Numbered from the stretch's first letter, positions 9,085 through 16,611 are shown. The stretch is 18,968 bases of DNA from CAZEVY01 sp964515555 (GCA_964515555.1 CAZEVY010000106.1:1-18968), one strand, 5' to 3'. A program made the numbers and translations. Notes: a model not told the origin generated them from the sequence alone.

Positions 9085-9332
9085 CGGTGCGCCTCGCCTT
9101 CGCCGAATTCGAGCAGGGACTCGATGCTGTCGTGATTCAGCCCGGCGCGCCATCCCATGGCCGAGGGCCGGATGGCGATGCCGCCCCGCCGCGGTCTGGC
9201 CTTCGCCGACTGAAGCCCCTCCCGCACCAGGTTGTTCAGCGTGTCGCGAAAGGTCGCGCCGCGGGCGCGGCTTTCGCGCTTGACCCTTTGGTGGACATCG
9301 TCGTCCAGGGTGACCGTCGTCCTGATGCTCAT
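9081..9332 (-). CDS. vapB: Ribbon-helix-helix antitoxin, VapB type
   Basis: An 83-residue protein. Residues 1-40 (MSIRTTVTLDDDVHQRVKRE... TFRDTLNNLVREGL) fit a ribbon-helix-helix DNA-binding domain: one beta strand, then two helices. The C-terminal half, rich in Arg, Gly and then acidic residues, would be the toxin-binding tail. It lies immediately upstream of and overlaps the PIN gene, the standard antitoxin-toxin order. RHH antitoxins usually repress their own operon as dimers. The ribosome site before the ATG is weak and no convincing promoter was found. Confidence 0.85.
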   Translation of the reverse strand: MSIRTTVTLDDDVHQRVKRESRARGATFRDTLNNLVREGLQSAKARPRRGGIAIRPSAMGWRAGLNHDSIESLLEFGEGEAHR

Positions 9333-9427
9333 GATGTCTCGATGGTAGCATCGGGTGCATCAGTCGCGGGTGGACTTGCCCGCGACGCTCCACGTCGGCC
9401 GGACGAGGTCGGGCCTGGGGGCCCTCC

Positions 9428-9445
9428 GCGGCGCTGGAGCGCCGC
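9428..9445. repeat. Inverted repeat in the intergenic region before the Rieske operon
   Basis: GCGGCGCT-GG-AGCGCCGC has two perfect 8-bp arms with a 2-bp centre. It sits between the divergent vapB and Rieske genes, 26 bp before a TATAAT box, so it would overlap or adjoin the -35 region of that promoter. An operator is possible, either for the bc operon or for VapB autoregulation. High GC makes chance dyads more likely here. Confidence 0.3.
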
Positions 9446-9471
9446 CCCACCACGGCCGCGCGAGACGGCAC

Positions 9472-9477
9472 TATAAT
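9472..9477 (+). promoter_or_regulatory. Candidate -10 box for the Rieske/cytochrome b operon
   Basis: A perfect TATAAT occurs in otherwise very GC-rich sequence, 143 bp before the Rieske ATG. No good TTGACA-like -35 lies 16-18 bp upstream, where the sequence is roughly ACCACG. If used, it would give a leader of about 135 nt that contains the hairpin at 9567-9592. Confidence 0.4.
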
Positions 9478-9566
9478 ACTGAGTTGACTTTCAGACGCCT
9501 TCCGGCTCACCTCTCCAGTCAACATCGCGCACAACGCAGCGGGGCGCGAGCGTTGACTGTCCGCAT

Positions 9567-9592
9567 GGAGCGCGCCCCGCGCGGTGCGCTCC
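9567..9592 (+). promoter_or_regulatory. Leader hairpin upstream of the Rieske gene
   Basis: The arms GGAGCGC and GCGCTCC pair perfectly around a 12-base GC-rich loop that can pair further within itself. It ends about 14 bases before the GAGGA ribosome site of the Rieske gene. If the 9472 promoter is used it is transcribed and could affect mRNA stability or translation. No T-tract follows, so it is not a simple terminator. Confidence 0.25.
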
Positions 9593-9619
9593 GAACTTCA
9601 AACCAGACGAGGAATCGCA

Positions 9620-10216
9620 ATGGCAGCTCCTCCTAACGCCGCTCCGCCGCCGGCGGAGCCGACCAAGAAGACGCCCGGATTCGGCGACGTTCTGCGCCGC
9701 ATGTTCTCCGGCCCCCCCGCGCCCGAAGACGATTCCGCGGTGGTCGCGCGGCGCCGCCGCTTCGTGCTGGCCGCCGTGGTGGGATCGCTGGGCGTGAACT
9801 TCCTCATGTTCCTGCGGTTCTTCTTTCCGCGGGCGCTGTTCGAACCCAAGACGCGCTTCAAGATCGGATACCCGTCCGACTTCAACTTCGGCGTCGACAC
9901 CAAGTTTCAGAACCAGTACCGCATCTGGGTGGTGCGCAACACCGAGGGCATCTTCGTCATCTCGGCCATCTGCACCCACCTGGGCTGCACGCCCGATTGG
10001 AAGCCGGGCGAGAACAAGTTCAAGTGCCCGTGCCACGGGTCGGGCTACGACAGCGAGGGCGTGAATCTCGAAGGCCCGGCGCCTCGGCCCATGGACCGCG
10101 CCATGGTGGAGATCGACGCCGACGGGCAGATCGTCGTCGACCTGGCTACGGTCTACAAGTGGCCCAAAGGCGAGCGCTCGCAGTTCGGCGACGAAGGCGC
10201 CCTGATTCGGTTGTAG
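9620..10216 (+). CDS. qcrA: Rieske 2Fe-2S protein of a menaquinol:cytochrome c reductase
   Basis: The protein is 198 residues from ATG 9620, preceded by GACGAGGA 7 bases upstream; a start at 9584 lacks this. Residues 1-47 form a Pro/Ala-rich basic cytoplasmic region. A membrane anchor follows at about 48-69, then the Rieske fold. The cluster motifs are CTHLGC (118-123) and CPCHGSGY (136-143). C118, H120, C136 and H139 ligate the cluster, and C123 and C138 should form the disulfide. The Ser and Tyr after the second motif are those that raise redox potential in high-potential Rieske proteins. It takes the first electron from quinol at the Qo site. It is the first gene of a four-gene operon, 9 bp before the cytochrome b gene. 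Confidence 0.93.
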   Translation: MAAPPNAAPPPAEPTKKTPGFGDVLRRMFSGPPAPEDDSAVVARRRRFVLAAVVGSLGVNFLMFLRFFFPRALFEPKTRFKIGYPSDFNFGVDTKFQNQYRIWVVRNTEGIFVISAICTHLGCTPDWKPGENKFKCPCHGSGYDSEGVNLEGPAPRPMDRAMVEIDADGQIVVDLATVYKWPKGERSQFGDEGALIRL

Positions 10217-10225
10217 GGAGAGCAT

Positions 10226-11146
10226 ATGGCGGACACCAACGGAAAAGACACGGCGGCGAAAACGCCGGCGCCCGGCAACGGCGCCGATGGCGACGGCGGC
10301 GTCAAGGCGGCCATCTCCGCGCTGAAGGATCGCGCGGTTGAAGAAGCCAAGACGTATCAGCAGCCGGAGAAGACCGATGTCTGGAAGTCGATACTGCGCG
10401 TCAAGCACGACGAGACGCCGCGCAGCCGCGCGCTCGGCGTGCTCAGCAACGTCTTCCTCCACCTGCATCCGGCGAAGATCAACCGCGACGCGGTCGCCTA
10501 CAACTACACCTGGGGGATGGGCGGCATCAGCTTCTACCTATATATAGTGCTGACCTTCACCGGCGCCCTGCTGATGTTCTACTATCACCCGTCGAAGATC
10601 GTGGCCTTCCGCGACATCCTCTACCTGGAACACGACGTCCCGTTCGGCAAGATCCTGCGCAACATGCACCGCTGGGCGGCGCACCTGATGGTGATCACCG
10701 TGGAGCTGCACATGTTCCGCGTGTTCCTCACCGGGTCGTACAAGAAGCCGCGCGAGTTCAACTGGGTGGTCGGCGTGATCCTGCTGGTGTTCACGCTGCT
10801 GCTCAGCTTCACCGGCTACCTGCTGCCCGACGATCAACTGGGATTCTGGGCCGTCACCGTCGGCACCAACATGGCGCGCGCCACGCCGCTCCTCGGACAC
10901 GACGGGCCGTTCGGTCCGCAGCTCCAGATGACGCCGTTCAACGACGTGCGCTTCGCGCTGCTGGGCGGCTCCATCGTCGACGCTAACGCGCTGCTGCGCG
11001 CCTACATCTGGCACTGCGTGGCGATTCCCATCATCGCCTCGACGTTCATGGTGGTCCACTTCTGGCGCGTGCGCAAGGACGGTGGCATCTCCGGCCCGTC
11101 GCCGGTGATGCTCGAATCCGAGATCAAGGACATCAAGAAGATCTGA
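10226..11146 (+). CDS. qcrB: Cytochrome b N-terminal (b6-like) subunit
   Basis: The 306-residue membrane protein carries two b-type haems. The haem ligands are H148 and H162 (14 apart) and H263 and H278 (15 apart). A 15-residue spacing in the second pair is the b6/QcrB pattern, whereas bc1 cytochrome b has 14. The cysteine that binds the extra haem ci in b6 and Bacillus QcrB is absent: the aligned segment reads NYTWGMGGIS. Four helices lie at about 100-120, 150-170, 180-200 and 262-282. An unusual hydrophilic, Gly/Ala-rich leader of about 60 residues precedes the first conserved segment. Translation starts at ATG 10226 after GGGAGAG. It forms the core of the quinol-oxidising complex with the next gene's product. 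The quinone is probably menaquinone, which is inference. Confidence 0.92.
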   Translation: MADTNGKDTAAKTPAPGNGADGDGGVKAAISALKDRAVEEAKTYQQPEKTDVWKSILRVKHDETPRSRALGVLSNVFLHLHPAKINRDAVAYNYTWGMGGISFYLYIVLTFTGALLMFYYHPSKIVAFRDILYLEHDVPFGKILRNMHRWAAHLMVITVELHMFRVFLTGSYKKPREFNWVVGVILLVFTLLLSFTGYLLPDDQLGFWAVTVGTNMARATPLLGHDGPFGPQLQMTPFNDVRFALLGGSIVDANALLRAYIWHCVAIPIIASTFMVVHFWRVRKDGGISGPSPVMLESEIKDIKKI

Positions 11147-11156
11147 GGAGCCCCGC

Positions 11157-12125
11157 ATGGACTGGCAACAACTCTGGACCATTCTGGCGACCCCGGACAA
11201 TATTCCCATCACGCTGCTGCTGTTCGTGATGCCTTTCTACACCTGGTACGGCCTGCGCCAGGCCTTCGCCAACGACCGGCTGATCGAGCAGCTTGAAAAG
11301 GATCCGGCGCTCGCCAAAACGCACCATCGCAAGACACAGCCGTGGAAGCCCGGATGGGTGCGCGAGGTGCACGTGTGGCCCTACCTGCTGCGCATCGAGT
11401 TTCTGGCGGCCATCATCGTCACCGTCATATTGATCGTCTGGTCGATCGCGCTGAACGCGCCGCTGGAGGAGCCGGCCAATCCGACGCTCACGATGAATCC
11501 CTCCAAGGCGCCCTGGTACTTCCTGGGGCTCCAGGAGATGCTCGTCTATTTCGATCCGTGGATGGCGGGCGTGGTGCTCCCCTCGTTGATCATCGTCGGG
11601 TTGATCGTGATTCCCTATATCGACACCAATCCGCTGGGCGCCGGCTACTACACGTTCAAGCAGCGCAAGTTTGCCATCTGGACGTTCATCTTCGGATTCA
11701 TCGTGCTGTGGATCAGCATGATCATCATCGGGACGATGATCCGCGGTCCGGGCTGGATGTGGTTCTGGCCCGGCATGACCTGGGACCACAACCGGCTGAT
11801 CTTCGAGGTGAACCGCGACCTGCACGAGATCGTCGACGGCTGGCTGTTCGCCATCGCCGGCGTGCGCCCCTTCAGCTACATGGTCCCGAAGATTCTGTTC
11901 GGCGGCGCGGTGACCACCGCCTACCTGGTGGCGGCGGGCTGGGCGATTCACAAGCTGATCGTGTGGACCCCGTTCAGCCGCAGGATCTACGCCCGCATGA
12001 GCCTGCTGCAATACGCCGTCATGCAGGTGTTCCTGATCACCATGCTGGCGCTGCCGGTGAAGATGATTCTGCGTCTGCTGTTCCGCATCAAGTACGTCTG
12101 GGTAACTCCCTGGTTCAACGTCTAA
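11157..12125 (+). CDS. Cytochrome b C-terminal (subunit IV-like) subunit
   Basis: A 322-residue membrane protein with about six hydrophobic helices (near 17-33, 79-99, 136-154, 173-192, 250-270 and 290-310), which is larger than plant-type subunit IV. The Qo-site region is NPSKAPWYFLGLQEMLVYFDPW at residues 114-135. The classical PEWY motif here reads A-P-W-Y, so the Glu that takes a quinol proton is replaced by Pro. Related P-W-Y variants are known in bacterial split cytochrome b proteins. A GAGGAG ribosome site precedes ATG 11157. It pairs with the b6-like subunit to complete the quinol oxidation site. There is no CXXCH and therefore no fused cytochrome c, unlike Bacillus QcrC. That role must fall to the octahaem protein encoded next. 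Confidence 0.9.
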   Translation: MDWQQLWTILATPDNIPITLLLFVMPFYTWYGLRQAFANDRLIEQLEKDPALAKTHHRKTQPWKPGWVREVHVWPYLLRIEFLAAIIVTVILIVWSIALNAPLEEPANPTLTMNPSKAPWYFLGLQEMLVYFDPWMAGVVLPSLIIVGLIVIPYIDTNPLGAGYYTFKQRKFAIWTFIFGFIVLWISMIIIGTMIRGPGWMWFWPGMTWDHNRLIFEVNRDLHEIVDGWLFAIAGVRPFSYMVPKILFGGAVTTAYLVAAGWAIHKLIVWTPFSRRIYARMSLLQYAVMQVFLITMLALPVKMILRLLFRIKYVWVTPWFNV

Positions 12126-12135
12126 CGAGGTCTGA

Positions 12136-15100
12136 ATGCCCGAACCGAATCAAGAACAAGAACGAGACCCGGTAGTCCACTCCTCGCTGAGCAAGCCGCT
12201 CTACATCTCCTCGGCGCTGCTGGTGCTGACCACCATGTGGGCGCTCTACGACGAGATTTACGCGATGCGTCCGTGGAAGTCGTACCAGAAGCGCTTCGTC
12301 GCCAAGTACTCCGAGTACCTGCGCGGCATCACGCCCGCCGAGCAGGCCGGCGAGGAGAAGATCAAGGCGGCGCCCGAGTACAGGCGCATGGCCCAGCAGA
12401 TGGCCGATCTCACGAAGAAGATCGACCCCGCGGCGCGCAAGCTCGAGGCGGAGGTCAACGGCGTCCTCACGCCGCAGATCCTCGACCTGAACGCCGTCTA
12501 CCAGGTGCTGCGCAGCGAGATCACGGCGCTGACCTACGACATCGAGGTCGCCTCCAGCGACTCTGCGAAGAACAAGTATCGGCAGAATATCGCCGAAATC
12601 ATGAAGCGCACCGAGACCGTCCCGCTCACGCAGACCGACGGCTCGCTGAAGAAGGTTTCCTACACCTATCCGCAGATGGAAGCCGACCTGGCCAAGTGGC
12701 GCGCCCGCAAGGCCGCCTTGCTCCAGGAGCTGGCCACGATGCGCAAGCCGATCTCGGAGCTGGACGCGAAGATGCGGAAGTACATCGCCGACAACGGCTC
12801 CGAGGTTCCGGCGGCGACGCTGGCGGCGCTGCAGGACAAGCTCGCCAACTTCGATATCGACATCAAGCAGATCCACGTCCGCGACGTCGACCTGGTCGAC
12901 CGCTGCGAGTCGTGCCACCTCGGCGTCCGCGAGCCCATCACCATCTCGCGCACCGCGCTGGGCGAGGCCACCTTCATGAGCCACCCGAAGAAGGAGCTGC
13001 TGAAGATCCACGACCCGGAGCGCTTCGGCTGCGCGCCCTGCCACAACGGCAACGGCGTGGCGACATCGAGCATCACCAAGGGGCACGGTCGCCACAAATA
13101 CTGGCTGTGGCCGCTCTATTACAAGGAGAACATCGAGGCCGGCTGCCAGCACTGCCACGCCAAGGAGATCGTCACCGAGTTCGCGCCGACCCTCAACCAG
13201 GGCCGCGAGATCTTCCGCCTGCGCGGCTGCATGGGCTGTCATCGCTATGAAGGCTTCGACCGCGACGCCGACGAGCTCACGACGGCCCGCATCCAGACGC
13301 GCAACCTCGAGCAGCAGCGCGCCGAGTATCAGCGCGAAGTCGGACTGACGCGCCGGATGGCGGACAAGACCAAGGACAACGCCGAGGCGCAGCGCCTCTA
13401 CGCGCGCGCCGACGACCTGAACGTGCGCATGAGCGCGATCGACGCCCGCATCGAGCAGTACGACATGCGCGCCAAGGAGCTGCTCAAGGAAGTCAAGAAG
13501 GTGGGGCCGAATCTCAAAGAGATCAAGATGAAGATGCGCAAGGAGTGGGTCCCGGTCTGGTTGAAGGATCCCCACGCCTGGCGCCCCGGCACGAAGATGC
13601 CGACCTTCCGCCTCACCGACGAGGAGGTCCGCGCCATGTCGGCGTTCCTGTGGCAGACCGCGGTGACCGGTCCGCTGGCAAAGCACCCGCAGGGCGATCC
13701 CGGCCGCGGCAAGGAAGCCTTCGAGACGCGCGGCTGCATGGCCTGCCACTCGATGGGCGAAGGGAACGAGCGCGAGGGCGGCGACTTCGCGGCGAATCTC
13801 AGCCGGGTCGGCGAGAAGCTGAATTACGACTACCTGGTCCGCTGGATTCACAATCCGCGCGAGCGCACGCTGCCGTACGATCCCGTCGAGAAGCGGGATC
13901 TCACCGAAGAGGACTACAAGAAGGCCGGCATGCCGTTCGTCTTCGACGAGGAGCATTCGCGGTCGCCGATCAACGGACGCGAGCTTCAGACGCAGAACAT
14001 GACGCCGATGCCGAGCCTGCGGCTCTCCTTCGAGGAGACCCGCGACATCGCATCATTCCTGATGACCAAGAAGCGGGCGAACGCCAGTTTCCCGGCGGCG
14101 GGTTTCATGGACGATCCCAAGCTGAAGGATCGCGGACTGTTCCTGGTACGGCACTACGGCTGCGCGGGATGCCACGAGATCAGCGGCCTCGAGGAGGAAC
14201 AGCGCATCGGCACCGAGCTGACCAAGGAAGGATCGAAGCCGCTCGAGCGGCTCGACTTCGCGCTGCAGACGCATCCGGCGCATCACGACGGCTGGTACAA
14301 CCACAAGGGCTTTTTCGAGAACAAGCTGAAGGACCCGGCGGTCTTCGACAAGGGCAAGGAGAAAACCAATCCGCTCGACAAGCTGAAGATGCCGAACTTC
14401 AACCTGACGAAGCCGGAGATCGACGCGCTCACCACTTTCCTGCTGGGCTCGGTGGATTCGACGCTCCCGCCGCGCTATCACCACAACCCGCCCGATCAGC
14501 GGCAGGACATCATCGAAGGCTGGTGGGTGGTGCGCAAGTACAACTGCATGGGATGCCACCAGCTCATGCTCGGCCAGGACACGGCCTTCATGCGCATCAA
14601 GCGCTACCAGGACCCGGACTGGAAGGAGCAGCGTCCGCCGAGCCTGATCGGCCAGGGCGCGCGCGTGAGTCCCGAGTGGCTCAAGGCGTTCCTGAAGAAT
14701 CCGGCGCAGAGCGACGCGAGCACGGATCGCAACGGCGTGCGCACCTATCTCCGCGCGCGCATGCCGACCTTCTACTTCTCCGACGGCGAGCTGCGCAAGC
14801 TGGTGCGCTTCTTCGAGGCGCTCAGCTCGCAGGCGCAGCCTTACATTCCGACGCGCGTCGAGCCGCTCACCGATCAGGAGCGCACGCTGGCGCGATCGCT
14901 GTTCTCCAGCGAAGGTGCGCCCTGTCTGAAGTGCCACGCCACCGGCGACCCGGTGCGCGACCGCACGGCCACCGCGCCGGATTTCACGCTCGCCAAGCAG
15001 CGCCTGAAACCGGGATGGACCAAGCGCTGGCTGCTCGACCCGGCCATGATGATGCCGGGCACGGCCATGCCGTCGGGCCTGTTCAATCGCGAGGGCGACC

Positions 15101-15231
15101 GCTGGGTGTTCGCCGGTCCGCTGCCCGCCGGCTTCGAGAGCTATAAGAAGGACCACGCCGAGCTGCTGGTGCGCTACATGTTCGGCTTCACGCCGGACGA
15201 ACTGGGCCGGCTGCGGTCGAGCGCGCGGTAG
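12136..15231 (+). CDS. Membrane-anchored octahaem c-type cytochrome of the bc complex
   Basis: This 1031-residue protein has one N-terminal membrane helix (about 21-41) and a large periplasmic part. Eight CXXCH haem sites begin at C257, C299, C337, C365, C534, C676, C804 and C930. The last five are each followed by a Met-Pro motif suitable as a distal ligand: M488, M625, M752, M876 and M978. That suggests five His/Met class-I-like domains. The first three are tightly spaced in a His-rich stretch without Met-Pro, suggesting a bis-His three-haem module. Long charged helical segments, probably coiled coil, lie at about 45-245 and 380-455. It is the last gene of the operon, 10 bp after the subunit-IV-like gene. 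It probably carries electrons from the Rieske/b core towards a terminal oxidase or another acceptor. Neither the acceptor nor the complex structure is shown by sequence. Confidence 0.9.
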   Translation: MPEPNQEQERDPVVHSSLSKPLYISSALLVLTTMWALYDEIYAMRPWKSYQKRFVAKYSEYLRGITPAEQAGEEKIKAAPEYRRMAQQMADLTKKIDPAARKLEAEVNGVLTPQILDLNAVYQVLRSEITALTYDIEVASSDSAKNKYRQNIAEIMKRTETVPLTQTDGSLKKVSYTYPQMEADLAKWRARKAALLQELATMRKPISELDAKMRKYIADNGSEVPAATLAALQDKLANFDIDIKQIHVRDVDLVDRCESCHLGVREPITISRTALGEATFMSHPKKELLKIHDPERFGCAPCHNGNGVATSSITKGHGRHKYWLWPLYYKENIEAGCQHCHAKEIVTEFAPTLNQGREIFRLRGCMGCHRYEGFDRDADELTTARIQTRNLEQQRAEYQREVGLTRRMADKTKDNAEAQRLYARADDLNVRMSAIDARIEQYDMRAKELLKEVKKVGPNLKEIKMKMRKEWVPVWLKDPHAWRPGTKMPTFRLTDEEVRAMSAFLWQTAVTGPLAKHPQGDPGRGKEAFETRGCMACHSMGEGNEREGGDFAANLSRVGEKLNYDYLVRWIHNPRERTLPYDPVEKRDLTEEDYKKAGMPFVFDEEHSRSPINGRELQTQNMTPMPSLRLSFEETRDIASFLMTKKRANASFPAAGFMDDPKLKDRGLFLVRHYGCAGCHEISGLEEEQRIGTELTKEGSKPLERLDFALQTHPAHHDGWYNHKGFFENKLKDPAVFDKGKEKTNPLDKLKMPNFNLTKPEIDALTTFLLGSVDSTLPPRYHHNPPDQRQDIIEGWWVVRKYNCMGCHQLMLGQDTAFMRIKRYQDPDWKEQRPPSLIGQGARVSPEWLKAFLKNPAQSDASTDRNGVRTYLRARMPTFYFSDGELRKLVRFFEALSSQAQPYIPTRVEPLTDQERTLARSLFSSEGAPCLKCHATGDPVRDRTATAPDFTLAKQRLKPGWTKRWLLDPAMMMPGTAMPSGLFNREGDRWVFAGPLPAGFESYKKDHAELLVRYMFGFTPDELGRLRSSAR

Positions 15232-15413
15232 TTAAGCGGCTGGCGGCTCCTGCGCCGACGGTTTCGCTCTCCGCGTTCGGACAACCGAATGATTGGGCGG
15301 CGCGACTCGAACTCGCAAACTGTTGCCGACCGTGGAGCTTTGTGCTTTCCTGAGGATGTCGGCCAATTGCGCTTTCATGTACGGCCTGACGGCCAAGGAA
15401 GGAGAACCCGCCG

Positions 15414-15677
15414 ATGATCCGCACGGTGGAAGCAGTCTACGAGCAAGGTGTCCTGCGGCCGCTCACGCCCGTCGAACTCGCCGAATCGCAGCGCGTGCGC
15501 CTCATAATTGCCGACGCGTCCGGCGGCAGCCAGCGCGACATGGCTATCGTCGAAAGGGCGCGTGCCGAAGTCGGCGCACTGATCGCGCCTCCGACAATTG
15601 AAGAGGTTCGCGCCGCACTCGCCTCCATCCCCGGATCGCTTTCCGGCGACGTGATTGCGGAGCGCGGGGACTTCTGA
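15414..15677 (+). CDS. DUF104 (AF2212-like) antitoxin
   Basis: An 87-residue protein with MIRTVEAVYEQGVLRPLTPVELAESQRVRLII, the hallmark beta-rich N-terminus of DUF104/AF2212-like proteins. Members of this family occur as antitoxins beside PIN toxins. The C-terminal half, with TIEEVRAALASIPGS, is probably helical and toxin-binding. A strong AAGGAAGGAG ribosome site lies 9 bases before the ATG. Its stop is immediately followed by the toxin's TTG start with no gap. The bc operon ends 182 bp upstream, and that spacer holds no clear promoter or terminator. Confidence 0.85.
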   Translation: MIRTVEAVYEQGVLRPLTPVELAESQRVRLIIADASGGSQRDMAIVERARAEVGALIAPPTIEEVRAALASIPGSLSGDVIAERGDF

Positions 15678-16157
15678 TTGGAGCAGTACTTCTTCGATAC
15701 CAGCGCGCTGGTGAAGTACTACCACGAAGAGCCCGGAACCGCGCTCGTCTCGGCGATCTTCGCGAAGCGTGATCGAAGAATTTGCATATCGAGCCTCGGC
15801 TTTCTGGAGACTCAATCGGCGTTCGCGATGAAGGTGCGTTCCGGCGCGTTGAGCCGCGAGGGAGCCGGACTGCAACGAGCCCGGTTGATGTTAGACGTCG
15901 CCGCCGGGGGCATCGAGGTCTACAGCGTCGCTCAGGAACACTTTGCAGCGGCCGAGCGGCTGATCGGGCGGCACGGATTGACGCGGCGCCTGCGCGCGCT
16001 CGACGCTTTGCAGTTGGCGGTGGCGCTCGATCTGCAACGTCAAGGCCTCCGTGGATTCCGTTGTGTCCGCCGACCTGGCGTTGTCCGAGGTCGCTGCCCA
16101 GGAAGGACTGAAGGTCATCATTCCGGCGGCCTTGTGAGCGCCGGCCGCGGCCGGTAA
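15678..16157 (+). CDS. PIN-domain toxin with frameshifted C-terminus
   Basis: The TTG start directly follows the antitoxin stop. Residues 1-124 fit a PIN domain: FFDTSALVKYYHEEPG with D7, FLETQSAF with E44, and LRALDALQLAVALDLQRQGL with D109. After L124 the frame changes to an Arg/Gly-rich tail (residues 125-159) with no family resemblance. The expected ending, VVSADLALSEVAAQEGL..., is encoded one base out of frame at 16051-16137. One extra base, or two missing, in GGCCTCCGTGG (about 16044-16054) explains this. The fourth conserved acidic residue (D of SADLAL) is therefore lost, and the toxin as read is probably inactive. A sequencing or assembly error is the main alternative. Confidence 0.75.
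   Translation: MEQYFFDTSALVKYYHEEPGTALVSAIFAKRDRRICISSLGFLETQSAFAMKVRSGALSREGAGLQRARLMLDVAAGGIEVYSVAQEHFAAAERLIGRHGLTRRLRALDALQLAVALDLQRQGLRGFRCVRRPGVVRGRCPGRTEGHHSGGLVSAGRGR
16051..16137 (+). pseudogene. Out-of-frame C-terminal end of the PIN toxin
   Basis: In the +1 frame relative to the toxin, this segment encodes VDSVVSADLALSEVAAQEGL and then KVIIPAAL, followed by TGA at 16135-16137. It matches the usual PIN/VapC ending, including the last catalytic aspartate and a terminal hydrophobic strand. Joined after residue 124 it would give a normal-length protein of about 152 residues. It has no start signals of its own. Confidence 0.75.
16141..16154. repeat. Perfect GC palindrome after the toxin gene
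   Basis: CCGGCCGCGGCCGG is a perfect 14-bp palindrome, 3 bp after the ancestral toxin stop. It could fold as a 5-bp stem with a CGCG loop and act as a weak terminator, but no T-tract follows. A second short dyad (GCCGG-CTA-CCGGC, 16211-16223) overlaps the stop of the convergent minus-strand gene. Confidence 0.25.
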
Positions 16158-16215
16158 CCGCGCTCGTCCAACTGAGCCGCGACCGAAGGAAGCGGACGCT
16201 GTCGGCACAGGCCGG

Positions 16216-16611
16216 CTACCGGCGCCCGCGGCGGCGGCCGCGATCGTCGTCCCAGTAGTCGTCATCGTGATGACGGCGGCCCTTGTGGCGCCACTTCTTG
16301 TAGTGGCGGAAATCGTCGTAGTAGGCCGATCCGTAGATCGCCCGGCGCGGCACGCGGAAGCGGTCGCACATGCGATCCCATCCCCAGCCCTGCCGGTAAT
16401 AACCGACGACCACCGCGGGCGCCACGCGCGCGTGACGAGCCACCACCAGCACGCGCGGCACGTCATACTCCGGAACGTAACGCTCCACGTACACGACATC
16501 GCGCGGGGCGTATCCGTACGGGAACCCGACGTTCACGTGCACTCGGACTTCCGACCGGGCCTGGCCGGCGGCGGCCAGCGCCAAAATCGCTGCGAAGATG
16601 AGTTTGCCCAT
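16216..16611 (-). CDS. Small exported protein, unknown function
   Basis: The protein is 131 residues from the ATG at 16611, with AGGAG 7 bases before it. The frame is open to 16671, but only this start gives a signal peptide (MGKLIFAAILALAAAGQA). The mature part has a beta-rich stretch with Tyr and Val (VGFPYGYAPRDVVYVERY). A segment GWGWDRMCDRFRVPRRAIYG follows, and then a His/Asp/Arg-rich tail (HKGRRHHDDDYWDDDRGRRRGRR). The tail could bind metal ions, nucleic acid or polysaccharide, but that is a guess. I do not recognise the family with certainty. It is transcribed towards the PIN toxin gene, with no operon partner. Confidence 0.7.
   Translation of the reverse strand: MGKLIFAAILALAAAGQARSEVRVHVNVGFPYGYAPRDVVYVERYVPEYDVPRVLVVARHARVAPAVVVGYYRQGWGWDRMCDRFRVPRRAIYGSAYYDDFRHYKKWRHKGRRHHDDDYWDDDRGRRRGRR

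Noticed and set aside
9085..9534. Long upstream extension of the first PIN toxin frame
   Set aside because: It runs antisense-like through the antitoxin gene. VapC proteins begin at the ILDAN motif, matching the TTG at 9084.
15276..15289. TTCGG-ACAA-CCGAA hairpin after the octahaem cytochrome gene
   Set aside because: Only a 5-bp stem with no T-tract. Too weak to call a terminator.
15297..15367. A tRNA-like stretch on the minus strand: GAGTTCGAGTCGCGC resembles a T-arm, and TTGGCCG could pair with CGCCCAA as an acceptor stem
   Set aside because: The T-stem has a mismatch, no D-arm or anticodon arm can be folded at the right distance, and no CCA end is present. At most it is a chance match or old remnant.
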